Shown: positions 19,199 through 28,480, counted from the first letter of the stretch. The stretch: 64,000 nucleotides of DNA from Cohnella mopanensis (GCF_022352055.1 NZ_JAKRWM010000001.1:248001-312000), one strand, 5' to 3'. Translations and numbers: made by a program. The notes: generated from the letters alone by a model not told the origin.

Positions 19199-20452
19199 GT
19201 GTCATTGATCGTTATGAAATTCGGCGGAAGTTCCGTCGGCACAACGGAGCGTATGGCTCGCGTGGCGCAGCGGATTATCGACAAAAAGCTGCAAGGTGAC
19301 CGCGTTGTCGTCGTAGTGTCGGCGATGGGAGATACAACGGATGATCTAATCGACAAAGCGAACGAGATTAACGCTAATCCGCCATCCCGCGAGATGGATA
19401 TGCTGTTATCGACAGGTGAGCAAATTTCCGTCGCCTTGTTGTCGATGGCTATTCATAAGCTTGGGCATGAAGCAAAGTCTTATACGGGCTGGCAAGCTGG
19501 CATCGTCACCGAGGACGTTCATGCCAAAGCGAAAATCAGCGACATTTCTCCGGATCGGATATTTGCTTCGCTGGACGAAGGGAATATCGTTATCGTAGCC
19601 GGCTTCCAAGGAATGACGGCGAGCGGAGAGATTACGACGTTAGGGCGCGGAGGCTCCGATACGACAGCGGTTGCGTTAGCGGCCGCGATTAAAGCCGACG
19701 TGTGCGAGATTTACACGGACGTGGACGGAATCTACTCTACTGACCCGCGGGTCGTAAAATGCGCAAGAAAGTTAAACGAAATCTCATACGACGAAATGCT
19801 TGAGCTGGCACACTTGGGAGCTGCCGTACTTCACCCGCGTGCGGTTGAATACGCGAAGCATAACAATGTGAACTTGGTTGTACGTTCAAGCTTTACGAAT
19901 AATGAAGGCACGTTGGTGCGGGAGGTCGCGGAAATGGAACAGGGCATTGTCGTAAGGGGAATCGCTTCGGATAAAAATGTAGCCCGCATCAGCGTGCTTG
20001 GCGTGGAGGATTTGCCAGGCGTTCTTGCTAAGATGTTCGGCGCATTGGCTACACATGGCATCGATGTGGATATTATCGTTCAAAGCGGAGTCCAAGACGG
20101 GAAGGCGGACTTCTCTTTCACGGTCTCGCTCGCCGATCGCGGACGTGCGTTGGAAGTGTTGTCGAGCATTAAATCGGAGGTTCCATATCGCGAGGCGACC
20201 TTCGAGGAAGGCTTAGTGAAGGTGTCGATCGTAGGCGCTGGAATGGTGTCCAGCCCGGGAGTCGCAGCGAAAATGTTTGAAGCGATCTCCAGTGTGGGCG
20301 TCAGCATCAAAATGGTGAGCACATCGGAAATCAAAGTATCCTGCGTTATCGCAGCCGAGCCCGTACAAGAAGTCGTACGCGCGCTTCACACTGCATATGG
20401 CTTGGATACAGCGGAAACCGCGTTCGTTGGCGGCCCGCAAGATCGCCGCTAA
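19199..20452 (+). CDS. lysC: Aspartokinase (lysine-pathway type, alpha subunit)
   Basis: 417 residues from a GTG start. The kinase domain has VMKFGGSSVG and LGRGGSDTTAVALA; two ACT domains follow from about residue 260 (ISVLGVEDLPGVLAKMF and VSIVGAGMVSSPGVAAKMF). It phosphorylates aspartate as the first step to lysine, diaminopimelate, threonine and methionine; diaminopimelate also feeds the spore cortex and dipicolinate. An internal start at 19934 would make the separate beta subunit, as in B. subtilis aspartokinase II. Confidence 0.95.
   Translation: MSLIVMKFGGSSVGTTERMARVAQRIIDKKLQGDRVVVVVSAMGDTTDDLIDKANEINANPPSREMDMLLSTGEQISVALLSMAIHKLGHEAKSYTGWQAGIVTEDVHAKAKISDISPDRIFASLDEGNIVIVAGFQGMTASGEITTLGRGGSDTTAVALAAAIKADVCEIYTDVDGIYSTDPRVVKCARKLNEISYDEMLELAHLGAAVLHPRAVEYAKHNNVNLVVRSSFTNNEGTLVREVAEMEQGIVVRGIASDKNVARISVLGVEDLPGVLAKMFGALATHGIDVDIIVQSGVQDGKADFSFTVSLADRGRALEVLSSIKSEVPYREATFEEGLVKVSIVGAGMVSSPGVAAKMFEAISSVGVSIKMVSTSEIKVSCVIAAEPVQEVVRALHTAYGLDTAETAFVGGPQDRR
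19934..20452 (+). CDS. lysC: Aspartokinase beta subunit from an internal start
   Basis: Codon 246 of lysC is an ATG (MEQGIVVRGIA) preceded by GGAGG with an eight-base spacer. The B. subtilis beta subunit starts at the equivalent MEQNLVVRGIA, so internal initiation producing an ACT-domain-only subunit of about 172 residues is likely. Confidence 0.65.
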   Translation: MEQGIVVRGIASDKNVARISVLGVEDLPGVLAKMFGALATHGIDVDIIVQSGVQDGKADFSFTVSLADRGRALEVLSSIKSEVPYREATFEEGLVKVSIVGAGMVSSPGVAAKMFEAISSVGVSIKMVSTSEIKVSCVIAAEPVQEVVRALHTAYGLDTAETAFVGGPQDRR

Positions 20453-20467
20453 TATTGGCAATAGATG

Positions 20468-20513
20468 AACCTGCCCCGGGAGTCGGTTACGACTTCTCAG
20501 GGCAGGTTTTTTT
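20468..20513 (+). terminator. lysC terminator
   Basis: AACCTGCC and GGCAGGTT form the base of a GC-rich stem followed by seven Ts. Confidence 0.88.
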
Positions 20514-20529
20514 GCGTCCGCTACCCTCG

Positions 20530-20637
20530 CGTTATTGCGGAAAGTGCCGAGTAATCAGGAAAAACCCAACTACAGCCTCGCAATAACACATAATGCGCCT
20601 TGTAATTCGGTTTATCCTGATTGCGGGGCCAATAACG
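20530..20637. repeat. Imperfect inverted repeat (about 107 bp)
   Basis: CGTTATTG and AATCAGGA on the left are matched by TCCTGATT and CAATAACG on the right; the arms differ by an 8-base gap. It is non-coding, between lysC and the DUF441 gene, and looks like a small mobile-repeat remnant. Confidence 0.45.
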
Positions 20638-20697
20638 TGATAGCCTACACTCTCCTAGATTTCCTAATTTTCTCCGGCTAAAACTCAAGTCGCGAAC

Positions 20698-21156
20698 TTA
20701 CTTTCCTATCATCAACTGAACCAGTTTGATAATAATCGCCGACAAGCCCGCCGCCATTAGCGGGCCGACCGGAATGCCGCGCAGCAAAATAACGCCGGCG
20801 ATCGAACCGATGACAATGCCGACGATGAGCTGAGGGTCCATTTTCAACGTCTCTAAGCCGCGGCTGTTCAAATACGCTCCGATTGCCCCGCCCGCAAGCG
20901 CTACCCAACCTGTCCAGCCCGTAAAGGCGACGTAGATATCTTTAGGTTGGATTCGGCCGGAAGCGAAGGGAACCAAGACGGCTAAAGTGAGAAACAGCAA
21001 ACCAAGCTCGATTCCCCTGCGCTCAATGGAAGGGAGATATCGTTCCAGATGAGTCAGCTTGATAATCAGGAGAATACAAGCCGCAGTCGTAATAATTGAC
21101 GATCTCCCAATTAAACCGATAACGATTAGCGCGACCAATACCAACTCTCCGTACAT
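20698..21156 (-). CDS. DUF441 membrane protein (YtwI-like)
   Basis: 152 residues with four hydrophobic helices and the typical end [41 protein letters not shown] is a DUF441 feature. The start is placed at ATG 21156 ([15 protein letters not shown]); the frame opens 48 bp earlier but lacks a better site. The function of the family is unknown. It is convergent with lysC. Confidence 0.82.
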   Translation of the reverse strand: MYGELVLVALIVIGLIGRSSIITTAACILLIIKLTHLERYLPSIERRGIELGLLFLTLAVLVPFASGRIQPKDIYVAFTGWTGWVALAGGAIGAYLNSRGLETLKMDPQLIVGIVIGSIAGVILLRGIPVGPLMAAGLSAIIIKLVQLMIGK

Positions 21157-21243
21157 AACGGCGACACACTCCCGAATGGATGGTTGGTACACGATATGGA
21201 ACAAGCCTTGCGTTTAGAACGCAAGGCTTGCCTAATACAATAA

Positions 21244-22068
21244 TCAGATCATATAGTCGAAATAAGGTACCTGTTGCAGCTCGAAAGTGTCGGAGCGGAG
21301 TCCGCGGCGCAAAGTTTCTAATGTAATGGCATCATGGAAAGGGATATTCCCTAGATGAACGTTCGCTCCCAACGATTTGATCAGTGAAACTTGCTGTTCC
21401 TTAAGAGGAGCTTCCCATAACACCCGGTCCAAGTTTGGGACTACGCTTAAGATGTGAGACAGATCCCCGTCTCTGCAGTCTCCTTGCTCGTCGAATAACC
21501 CTACGCCTTTCCCGGATTCCCTTGCTTCAACGGTAACAAGCTCTGCTCCGCAAGCCCAATCCTGCTCCGCCGTCGCGGCGAAATCGAGCACATCGATTCG
21601 CGAGCCGAATTGTTTTTTACCGTATTCGGTGAATACGGTAAGCCCTAAACTCTTGGCATCCCTTATCAGCTCGCTGCGTAGAGAACGGCTGAGTTCGATC
21701 GTGCCGTCCGACACTTCAACGCCGGTGAAACCCAACGCTAGAATTTGGCTGAAGAAACCAGGTACCAAATCCAGCCTGACCGCTGCTTCGAGAAGCGTTC
21801 CTCCCGGTATAACCATAATCCCTTGTTTGGCCGCGAGCTCTATTTTGCTGCGAATAACAGGGATTGGGTACAAGGGGGAAGTACCGAACCCGAACTTGAT
21901 AATGTCGATATACTCTCCGGAAGTCGCGAGCATATCAGAGAATGCGTTCAGCCCGATGCCTTTGTCTATCACCATCGTTAGGCCTTTCGTACGTGGTTTA
22001 GCCTGCCTATGCCCGCTTGGATCGGCTAAGGTTGCGGGCCAAGTGGTTTTCGGGGTTGTCGTTTGCAT
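21244..22068 (-). CDS. Phosphosulfolactate synthase-like protein (ComA/YitD family)
   Basis: About 274 residues. GLTMVIDKGIGLNAFSDML, YIDIIKFGFGTSPLYP, GVEVSDGTIELS and WEAPLKEQQVSLI match the PSL synthase TIM-barrel family, in which phosphoenolpyruvate and sulfite form phosphosulfolactate. In spore-formers this pathway makes sulfolactate, which accumulates in spores. The ATG at 22068 has GGAG eight bases upstream; a TTG two codons earlier is too close. Confidence 0.86.
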   Translation of the reverse strand: MQTTTPKTTWPATLADPSGHRQAKPRTKGLTMVIDKGIGLNAFSDMLATSGEYIDIIKFGFGTSPLYPIPVIRSKIELAAKQGIMVIPGGTLLEAAVRLDLVPGFFSQILALGFTGVEVSDGTIELSRSLRSELIRDAKSLGLTVFTEYGKKQFGSRIDVLDFAATAEQDWACGAELVTVEARESGKGVGLFDEQGDCRDGDLSHILSVVPNLDRVLWEAPLKEQQVSLIKSLGANVHLGNIPFHDAITLETLRRGLRSDTFELQQVPYFDYMI

Positions 22069-22269
22069 TTTCAACTCTCCTCGTTGGAATACAAGGTGGA
22101 TTTTTACAAGTCAATATATGCAATCGCCCATTATTAGGTGTTCTCTCGCCATGCCGCTCCGGATAAAGTTCTCCGACCTAATAGACAAGTTGGTGGCTGG
22201 ACGTGCATACAGATAGTATCGAGGTTCAATTCAGTCAATGACACAAAACCTCTATAAGGAGGGGAAGTT

Positions 22270-22533
22270 ATGGATAAAGCCGCCTTCAGCATGGCCATGC
22301 TCCGGATATTATCCGGCAGCATAGAAGTAACCGCAGCGATCGTGATGCTTCGCTTGAATGACGTTCAGAAAGCGCTGGCCGTCAATTCCATGTTGGCGTT
22401 GGTCGGTCCGTTAGTGCTGATCTCGACGACGACGATCGGACTAGTCGGCATAGCGGACAAGCTATCGCCTTCCAAATTGATATGGATTCTTGCAGGAGTG
22501 AGCTGTCTATTAATAGGCATTCTCAGAAAGTGA
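22270..22533 (+). CDS. yqhV: YqhV family membrane protein
   Basis: 87 residues with three hydrophobic segments; RILSGSIEVTAAIVMLRLND and LVGPLVLISTTTIGLVGIAD are family features. AGGAGGGG lies upstream. Function is unknown. It precedes spoIIIAA, as in B. subtilis. Confidence 0.85.
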   Translation: MDKAAFSMAMLRILSGSIEVTAAIVMLRLNDVQKALAVNSMLALVGPLVLISTTTIGLVGIADKLSPSKLIWILAGVSCLLIGILRK

Positions 22534-22561
22534 ATATCGCTAGATCAGATTGGCCAAGCAG

Positions 22562-22589
22562 GCATAATCCGGCTGTCCAAGCATACATA
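22562..22589 (+). promoter_or_regulatory. Candidate sigma-E promoter of the spoIIIA operon
   Basis: GCATAAT (22562-22568), a 13-bp spacer and CATACATA (22582-22589) resemble the sigma-E elements KMATATT and CATACAMT with one and two mismatches. It lies about 100 bp before spoIIIAA. Mother-cell sigma-E control of spoIIIA is known in B. subtilis. Confidence 0.45.
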
Positions 22590-22649
22590 TGAAACAGCAA
22601 TGATCCACTTCAAGTGAGAGTCCAATCAGCCTGCACAAACTTAATAAGG

Positions 22650-22667
22650 CTTATTGAACAACCTCTT
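22650..22667 (-). repeat. Copy 2 of the 18-bp inverted repeat
   Basis: CTTATTGAACAACCTCTT is the exact reverse complement of the copy at 19112-19129. It lies in the leader of spoIIIAA. Confidence 0.7.
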
Positions 22668-22689
22668 CTGGCGGAAAGGGGGAGCCAAG

Positions 22690-23829
22690 TTGCCTCAACG
22701 ACTGATGGAGCTGTTCCCGACTTCCTTACGTCAAGTGTTGGAACGAATGCCAACCGAGGCTAGGGAAGTGTTGGAGGAGATCCGCATACGGGAAAATCGC
22801 CCGTTAGAAATCAGCTTTGGAAGCCGTTATGCGTTCGTCCGAGAGGACGGAACATTGACGAGCAGTTACAGAGAAGCTTTCTTGCCAGGCAAAGAACAAT
22901 GCCGCGCGTTACTAGAAAGATTGACCAACCATTCGATTTACGCGGTAGAAGAGGAGCTGCGAAGAGGTTTCATCACGGTATCCGGAGGACATCGAATCGG
23001 ACTTGCTGGCCGAACGGTATTGGACAAAGGCGTCGTGTCGCACCTGCGGGATATCGCAGGTTTTAACGTGCGTATCGCGCGAGCTCGTGCGGGATTCGGA
23101 GCGCAGATCCTTCCGGATCTGCTAGATTTCACAGCTAGAACGATACGGCATACGTTGATCGTCTCCCCCCCGCAGCAAGGGAAAACAACACTTATAAGAG
23201 ATTTAGTCCGCTGTATAAGCTCGGGAGAATGGCATCACCCCGCAGCCCGCGATTGGGGAAGCCGGAAAGTCGGAGTCGTGGACGAACGTTCCGAGATCGC
23301 GGCCAGCGAGAAAGGAGTTCCGACCTTTGATCTGGGTCCCCGCTGCGACGTTCTCGATGCTTGCCCGAAGGCAGAAGGGATTACGATGATGATAAGATCG
23401 CTGTCGCCGGAAATTATCGCCGTGGACGAGATTGGTCGTCCAGAAGACGCGGAAGCCATACATGAAGCCATTCATGCAGGCGTGCAGGTGCTGGCAACCG
23501 CGCACGCCCTTGATATCGGCGACGTATTCGCGAGGCCTGTTCTTGCCAAGCTCGCGCGGGACGGAGTGTTCGGCACCTACGTATTTCTGTCCCGAACCGG
23601 AGACAAGGTGAAACATCGGGTGATTTCCGCCGAGGAGGCATTAGAAGCGACGTCGCGCCGATTCAGCCGCACGATCGGGGCTATGCCTAGAGATGCGCCG
23701 TTTGATCCAATAATCGCGAAAGCCCATGCGACATCTACATCTCCCACGCAGGTTACGGTCAAGGCGCGACAGATGCCGGTCATCCGATCGCCTGCGCTTC
23801 AAGAACCCCAGGGGATCGACCATGCTTAA
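22690..23829 (+). CDS. spoIIIAA: SpoIIIAA stage III sporulation ATPase
   Basis: About 379 residues from TTG 22690, which has AAAGGGGGA six bases upstream. Walker A is SPPQQGKTTLIRD; other family segments are GHRIGLAGRTV, GVVDERSEIA and IIAVDEIGRPEDAEAI. It resembles secretion-type ATPases and powers the SpoIIIA-SpoIIQ channel between mother cell and engulfed forespore. It overlaps spoIIIAB by 8 bp. An Arg/Pro-rich tail of about 50 residues follows the ATPase core. Confidence 0.95.
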   Translation: MPQRLMELFPTSLRQVLERMPTEAREVLEEIRIRENRPLEISFGSRYAFVREDGTLTSSYREAFLPGKEQCRALLERLTNHSIYAVEEELRRGFITVSGGHRIGLAGRTVLDKGVVSHLRDIAGFNVRIARARAGFGAQILPDLLDFTARTIRHTLIVSPPQQGKTTLIRDLVRCISSGEWHHPAARDWGSRKVGVVDERSEIAASEKGVPTFDLGPRCDVLDACPKAEGITMMIRSLSPEIIAVDEIGRPEDAEAIHEAIHAGVQVLATAHALDIGDVFARPVLAKLARDGVFGTYVFLSRTGDKVKHRVISAEEALEATSRRFSRTIGAMPRDAPFDPIIAKAHATSTSPTQVTVKARQMPVIRSPALQEPQGIDHA

Positions 23830-24349
23830 ATTCGCCGGCATCTTGCTTGTCTTGTTCGCCGGGACCATGATCGGCTTTCTGCAGGCTGCGAAGTTCGCTG
23901 CCCGTCCCCGTCAAATTCGCGAGCTCCTTCATGCCCTGCAACGGTTGGAAACGGAGATCAGCTACGGCCAAACTTATTTGCCGGAAGCGCTTATGCGCAT
24001 CTCTAGATTGGTACAGCAGCCGTTATCGGCCTTATTTGCAAACATTGCGGAGGCGCTTATGGCGGATGCGGCGGAATCAGGTGAAACCGTCAGGGAGTGC
24101 TGGCAACGGGCGATTAACGCTTATTGGCCTTCAACGGCAATGAAGACTGCGGAGAAGGAAGCGTTGCTCAGGTTAGGGTCTACGCTCGGGGGCAGCGGAC
24201 GGGAGGATCAACTGAAGCACATTCGGCTTACGGCCATCCAATTACAAGCGGAAGAATCCTCGGCCCGTGACGACCAGTACCGATACGAGAAACTTAGCCG
24301 AAGCTTAGGAATGCTCGGAGCCGCTTTGGTCGTGATACTGATGATCTAG
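23822..24349 (+). CDS. spoIIIAB: SpoIIIAB
   Basis: 175 residues with an N-terminal membrane helix (MLKFAGILLVLFAGTMIGF), the conserved RPRQIRELLHALQRLETEI segment, and a C-terminal helix. It resembles GspF-like components and joins the SpoIIIA channel complex. The ATG lies inside the last codons of spoIIIAA. The assignment is secure from order and motif. Confidence 0.94.
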   Translation: MLKFAGILLVLFAGTMIGFLQAAKFAARPRQIRELLHALQRLETEISYGQTYLPEALMRISRLVQQPLSALFANIAEALMADAAESGETVRECWQRAINAYWPSTAMKTAEKEALLRLGSTLGGSGREDQLKHIRLTAIQLQAEESSARDDQYRYEKLSRSLGMLGAALVVILMI

Positions 24350-24370
24350 TTTGTTTAGGAGGCCATAGCG

Positions 24371-24574
24371 ATGAACATCGACATCAGCACCATATTTCAA
24401 ATCGCCGGCATCGGTATCATCGTGGCGATGATTCATACGGTGTTGAAACAGATGGGCAAAGAAGATATGGCACATTGGGTGACTTTGATCGGCTTCGTGG
24501 TCGTACTGTTCATGGTCGTTCGAATGCTTAACGATTTATTCCAGGAAATCAAGACGATATTCCTGTTCCAGTAG
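24371..24574 (+). CDS. spoIIIAC: SpoIIIAC
   Basis: 67 residues with two membrane helices (IFQIAGIGIIVAMIHTVLKQ and the C-terminal half), standard for SpoIIIAC. GGAGG precedes the ATG. It is a membrane subunit of the mother-cell side of the channel. Confidence 0.95.
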   Translation: MNIDISTIFQIAGIGIIVAMIHTVLKQMGKEDMAHWVTLIGFVVVLFMVVRMLNDLFQEIKTIFLFQ

Positions 24575-24583
24575 GTGAAGCGG

Positions 24584-24973
24584 GTGGACATTCTCCAGAT
24601 CGTCGGAATCGGGTTTCTAGCGACCGTGCTCATTCTTGTCATCCGTGAACAAAAGCCGATGTTCGCCTATCTGCTGGCCGCCTTCGTCGGAGTGGCCATT
24701 TTCCTGGCATTCGTAGGGAAGATCGATGATGTAATCTCCGTGTTAGAGGAGCTTGCGGATCGTTCGGGCATTCCGACCGTGTACCTGAAGACGATGCTAA
24801 AAATCATCGGAATAGCCTATATCGCGGAATTCGGTGCGCAAATCGTAAGGGACGCGGGGCTAGAGAGTATCGCTACGAAAATCGAATTCGCCGGTAAAAT
24901 GTTAATTTTGGTCATGGCGGTGCCCATCATCAGCGTCATCGTCGAAACGGTGCTGAATTTGCTGCCGGCTTGA
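24584..24973 (+). CDS. spoIIIAD: SpoIIIAD
   Basis: About 129 residues, multi-pass. DILQIVGIGFLATVLILVI and IIGIAYIAEFGAQIVRDAG are family hallmarks. The GTG at 24584 has AGGTG six bases upstream, while the GTG at 24575 immediately follows the spoIIIAC stop with no site. Membrane part of the SpoIIIA complex. Confidence 0.93.
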   Translation: MDILQIVGIGFLATVLILVIREQKPMFAYLLAAFVGVAIFLAFVGKIDDVISVLEELADRSGIPTVYLKTMLKIIGIAYIAEFGAQIVRDAGLESIATKIEFAGKMLILVMAVPIISVIVETVLNLLPA

Positions 24974-24998
24974 CGGATACGGGGACGGGAGGGTGAAC

Positions 24999-26243
24999 AT
25001 GCTTCGGCAGACGGGAATAGAGAAAAAGCTTATCATCCTGCTGTTCATGCTCATGTTCGTTGTTCTCATGGGTAACTCTACCGTTTTCGCGGAACGGGCA
25101 TCATCTATCGCGGCAGTGGCGGAACCTGGGGCAAATGAGCCAGGTAAGCTATCCGGAGATTTGGCCAAGCAGCAGAGCGAGGATGTTCAACTCGGGGAAA
25201 TTCAGAAGTATTGGAACGATCTGAAGGGGCAATATGGCGGCTATTTCCCAGAGGGCAAGCTGCCCGAGCTGCGTCAGCTTATGTTTCCGCAAGGCAATCA
25301 CTGGAGCGCGAGCCAGGCCATGACGGGCTTGGCGAAATTTTTCCTTCACGAGGTACTCTATAGCGGTAAACTGCTGGTAACGATCGTTCTGCTCACGGTT
25401 TTCACGATGCTGCTCGAGACGATGCAAGGCGCATTCGAACGGAATGCGGTTAGCAAAGTCGCTTACGGAATCGCCTACCTTGTTCTGATTATACTAGCGG
25501 TGAACAGCTTCCGGACAGCGACCTCGTACGCCGGAGACGCGATCGAGCAAATGGTGCAGTTCATGCTTGCGATGGTGCCGCTGCTCCTGACTCTTCTAGC
25601 GGGTACGGGCGGAGTTACTTCAGTGGCCGTATTGCATCCGCTAATCGTCTTCATGATCCATACAGTAGGAACGTTCGTGCACTTGGTCGTATTTCCGCTC
25701 CTTTTCTTCTCTGCCGTCCTGCACTTGGTTAGTTCGATCACCGAGCGGTACAAAGTGACCCAATTGGCCAATTTACTGCGAAATATCGGTATCGGCGTGC
25801 TCGGTATCCTGCTTACCGTATTTCTGGGCGTGCTCTCGGTTCAGGGGGCAACCGGCGCTGTCACGGACGGAGTCGCGCTTAGAACGGCCAAATTCGTCAC
25901 CGGTAATTTCGTTCCCGTCGTCGGGAAAATGTTCTCGGACGCAACAGATACGGTTTTATCCGCGAGCTTGCTCGTCAAGAACGCCGTCGGGTTAACCGGA
26001 GTAATCGTCTTGTTGTTCCTGTGTGCTTTTCCCGCTTTGAAAATATTGACGCTTGCCTTGATCTACAATCTCGCCGGTGCGGTTATGCAACCGCTCGGAG
26101 ACACTCCGATCGTGCATTGCCTCCAAACGATCGGCAAGACGCTGATCTACGTGTTCGCGGCTTTGGCATCGGTTGGGCTGATGTTCTTCCTGGCGGTAAC
26201 GATTATTTTGACGGCGGGTAACGCCGCTCTCATGATCCGCTGA
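24999..26243 (+). CDS. spoIIIAE: SpoIIIAE
   Basis: 414 residues. A signal peptide (about 1-30) precedes an extracytoplasmic segment, then eight or so membrane helices, as in SpoIIIAE. GGGAGGG lies six bases before the ATG; a GTG two codons earlier overlaps that site. It is a large membrane subunit of the channel, possibly transporter-like. Confidence 0.94.
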   Translation: MLRQTGIEKKLIILLFMLMFVVLMGNSTVFAERASSIAAVAEPGANEPGKLSGDLAKQQSEDVQLGEIQKYWNDLKGQYGGYFPEGKLPELRQLMFPQGNHWSASQAMTGLAKFFLHEVLYSGKLLVTIVLLTVFTMLLETMQGAFERNAVSKVAYGIAYLVLIILAVNSFRTATSYAGDAIEQMVQFMLAMVPLLLTLLAGTGGVTSVAVLHPLIVFMIHTVGTFVHLVVFPLLFFSAVLHLVSSITERYKVTQLANLLRNIGIGVLGILLTVFLGVLSVQGATGAVTDGVALRTAKFVTGNFVPVVGKMFSDATDTVLSASLLVKNAVGLTGVIVLLFLCAFPALKILTLALIYNLAGAVMQPLGDTPIVHCLQTIGKTLIYVFAALASVGLMFFLAVTIILTAGNAALMIR

Positions 26244-26262
26244 TAGGGGAGGTGATCGCTGA

Positions 26263-27039
26263 ATGGGGTTAATGGATGGGCTATCCCATTGGCTTCGCCA
26301 GATCATCGCCGTCGTCTTGCTAGCGGCGCTTATCGATCTGTTGCTGCCCAACCGCACGATGCAGAGGTATGTGAGGCTAGTTGCCGGCCTGTTTATCCTC
26401 ATGACATTAGCAACCCCGATCATGAACTGGATGAAGGGTGACTTCACCGGCAAGTTGGCCGCGGGCCTTGATGCGGTAGAACAGTCTCCGCAAGGCGCGG
26501 ATAGCCAGTTGGCAATGATCGAAAAAGCCGGAGCCGAGCTACGTGATAAGCACCAGATTCAAGCGACTAAGCTGGTAACTTCCAAGTTGGAAACCTCGAT
26601 TCGGAATGAAGTGGAGCAAACCGAACAGCGCGAAGTACGAAAAGTAGACGTCGTGCTTGGTCAAGAAGCGGATGGGACGTTAACGGTTGCCAAGGTGGTC
26701 GTCTTGATGGAGCCTGAAACGGCTGCGGGAGACCGGAAGCCCGAATCCTTATCTAATCGTGATGTGAAGCCGGTTGAAGCTGTCGATATCCAGATCGATG
26801 ACATAGAAGGCTGGCCTGATGGCGAGCAGGCATTGCCTTCTGCGGTAAATCAGGAGGACAGGGCAGTCATCGCGGAGCCGGCAACGGGATCGGAGAAGCA
26901 GGGGCAAGCCGAAGAGCAGCTTGACCGTGAAACTAGCTTGCGAATATCCGCCATGATCGCAAGCCGTTTCGGACTCGCGGTCAACATCGTCGAGGTTAAG
27001 CTGCCCGCGGGAAAAGCGGCCAGCGGAAACCGTTCATAA
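26263..27039 (+). CDS. spoIIIAF: SpoIIIAF
   Basis: 258 residues. Two N-terminal membrane helices with LRQIIAVVLLAALIDLLLPN and RYVRLVAGLFILMTLATPIM, then an extracytoplasmic domain that includes a variable acidic linker, ending in SARFG-like SRFGLAVNIVEVKL. It has a ring-building-motif type fold in the family. GGGGAGG upstream. Confidence 0.92.
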   Translation: MGLMDGLSHWLRQIIAVVLLAALIDLLLPNRTMQRYVRLVAGLFILMTLATPIMNWMKGDFTGKLAAGLDAVEQSPQGADSQLAMIEKAGAELRDKHQIQATKLVTSKLETSIRNEVEQTEQREVRKVDVVLGQEADGTLTVAKVVVLMEPETAAGDRKPESLSNRDVKPVEAVDIQIDDIEGWPDGEQALPSAVNQEDRAVIAEPATGSEKQGQAEEQLDRETSLRISAMIASRFGLAVNIVEVKLPAGKAASGNRS

Positions 27040-27067
27040 CATCGGTATAAGACTAGGGAGGTGCGAA

Positions 27068-27715
27068 ATGGCAAAGTGGCTACAGCAACTGGAATCATTC
27101 ATCGGCGGCGGTTCGGGAGGACCGCGCAGGGTCAAGGCGTTCCGTTGGCTAGTACTGATCGGATTGATCGGGGCCGCCTTGCTGCTCGCGGCTTCTATGT
27201 TAAACGTCAAACCGTTGGATCCCGCGAAGGATCCCGACTTGTCTCCTCCGCGCGATGAGGATATTCCCCAGCAGCAAGCCTTCTTGGGCAGCGAGGACAA
27301 AAAATCCTCTGCCTTCGCGGATATCGAAGCGGAGTATGAGGGCCGATTGAAGGATTTGCTGGAACGGATTGTCGGCGTCGGCACGGTGGACGTGATGGTG
27401 ACGGTTGACTCAACCGAGGAAACCGTCGTTCAGCTGAATGAGAAAATGATGTCGACCATCACGGAAGAAACCGATCGCAACGGTGCTAAGCGGCATATCA
27501 CCGATATTTCGAAAGATGGTCAAGTCGTGCTGTACGAGGTGTCGGGCAGTCAATCGCCGATTGTCGTCAAGAAGCTGAAGTCCCGCATTCGCGGAGTGCT
27601 GATCGTGGCGAAGGGAGCCGAGAACGCAACCGTTCATAAACTTATTGCCGAAGCGGTTTCCCGAGGGTTGGACGTGCCGATTCATCGTATTTCCGTCGTA
27701 CCGCGCAAAACATAG
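27068..27715 (+). CDS. spoIIIAG: SpoIIIAG
   Basis: 215 residues with one membrane helix (about 24-42) and an extracytoplasmic ring-building domain: EYEGRLKDLLERIVGVGTVD, then IRGVLIVAKGAENATV. SpoIIIAG forms a large ring in the intermembrane space around the forespore. GGGAGG precedes the ATG. Confidence 0.94.
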   Translation: MAKWLQQLESFIGGGSGGPRRVKAFRWLVLIGLIGAALLLAASMLNVKPLDPAKDPDLSPPRDEDIPQQQAFLGSEDKKSSAFADIEAEYEGRLKDLLERIVGVGTVDVMVTVDSTEETVVQLNEKMMSTITEETDRNGAKRHITDISKDGQVVLYEVSGSQSPIVVKKLKSRIRGVLIVAKGAENATVHKLIAEAVSRGLDVPIHRISVVPRKT

Positions 27716-27754
27716 CGAATAATCAAATGATATGAAAATGGGAGGAATGGAAAA

Positions 27755-28444
27755 ATGAATAACAAACGCCAAACCATATGGTTGGTCTCGATGCTTAGCT
27801 TGATGGTGATTTTATCCGCTTATTACTTGTTTACGGAAGATGCTCCCTCCACTCCAAGCGGAACGCAAGCGTCCCAGTCGCTAAACAATGCCGGCAAAGT
27901 TTCGTCCTCGTCCAATTCTGCGGGAATTAGCGTGACCGAAGAAGAGCCGGTGACCGACGAGCTGACAGGAGTGAAGCCGGACGGAACGACCGGGGGAATT
28001 CCTTCCGGGGAAGCGCAAGGAGACGCGACGAACTCGCAAGGCCTTTCGCCAGAGGACGAAGCCGTGATCAAGGGCATCAACAACGCCAGCGGAAACGAAT
28101 TGCTCGATAAGATCCAGCTTGAAGAACAAACCAAAATAAGCAAACGGGCCGAGGAATTGTACGCGATCACGGTGAACAATACCAAGGTGAGCCAAGAAGA
28201 GGCGACTAGCGCCGCGGAAGAGTTGGCCCGATTGGAGGATAAGGATTCTCGAATTACGAGTCTCCAGGAAAAGCTGCTTCAAGAATACGAGAACGCGGTC
28301 GTATCCGAGGTAGACTTGAATAATTTCAAAGTCATCGTTCTGAGCGAGAAAATGGAGAAGAAACAAGCGATCGGAATCATCGACCTGGCGACGAAAGAGC
28401 TCAATGTGACGCCGGATCACGTGACGGTGCAGTACGTGCAGTAA
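27755..28444 (+). CDS. spoIIIAH: SpoIIIAH
   Basis: 229 residues: N-terminal membrane anchor (about 6-26), a Ser/Gly-rich linker, and a C-terminal domain with AEELARLEDKDSRITSLQ. SpoIIIAH binds SpoIIQ of the forespore membrane to complete the channel. AGGAGG lies upstream. Last gene of the operon, followed by a terminator. Confidence 0.94.
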   Translation: MNNKRQTIWLVSMLSLMVILSAYYLFTEDAPSTPSGTQASQSLNNAGKVSSSSNSAGISVTEEEPVTDELTGVKPDGTTGGIPSGEAQGDATNSQGLSPEDEAVIKGINNASGNELLDKIQLEEQTKISKRAEELYAITVNNTKVSQEEATSAAEELARLEDKDSRITSLQEKLLQEYENAVVSEVDLNNFKVIVLSEKMEKKQAIGIIDLATKELNVTPDHVTVQYVQ

Positions 28445-28480
28445 ACAATGCCCAATCGAATATGCGCGATTAACCTTAGC

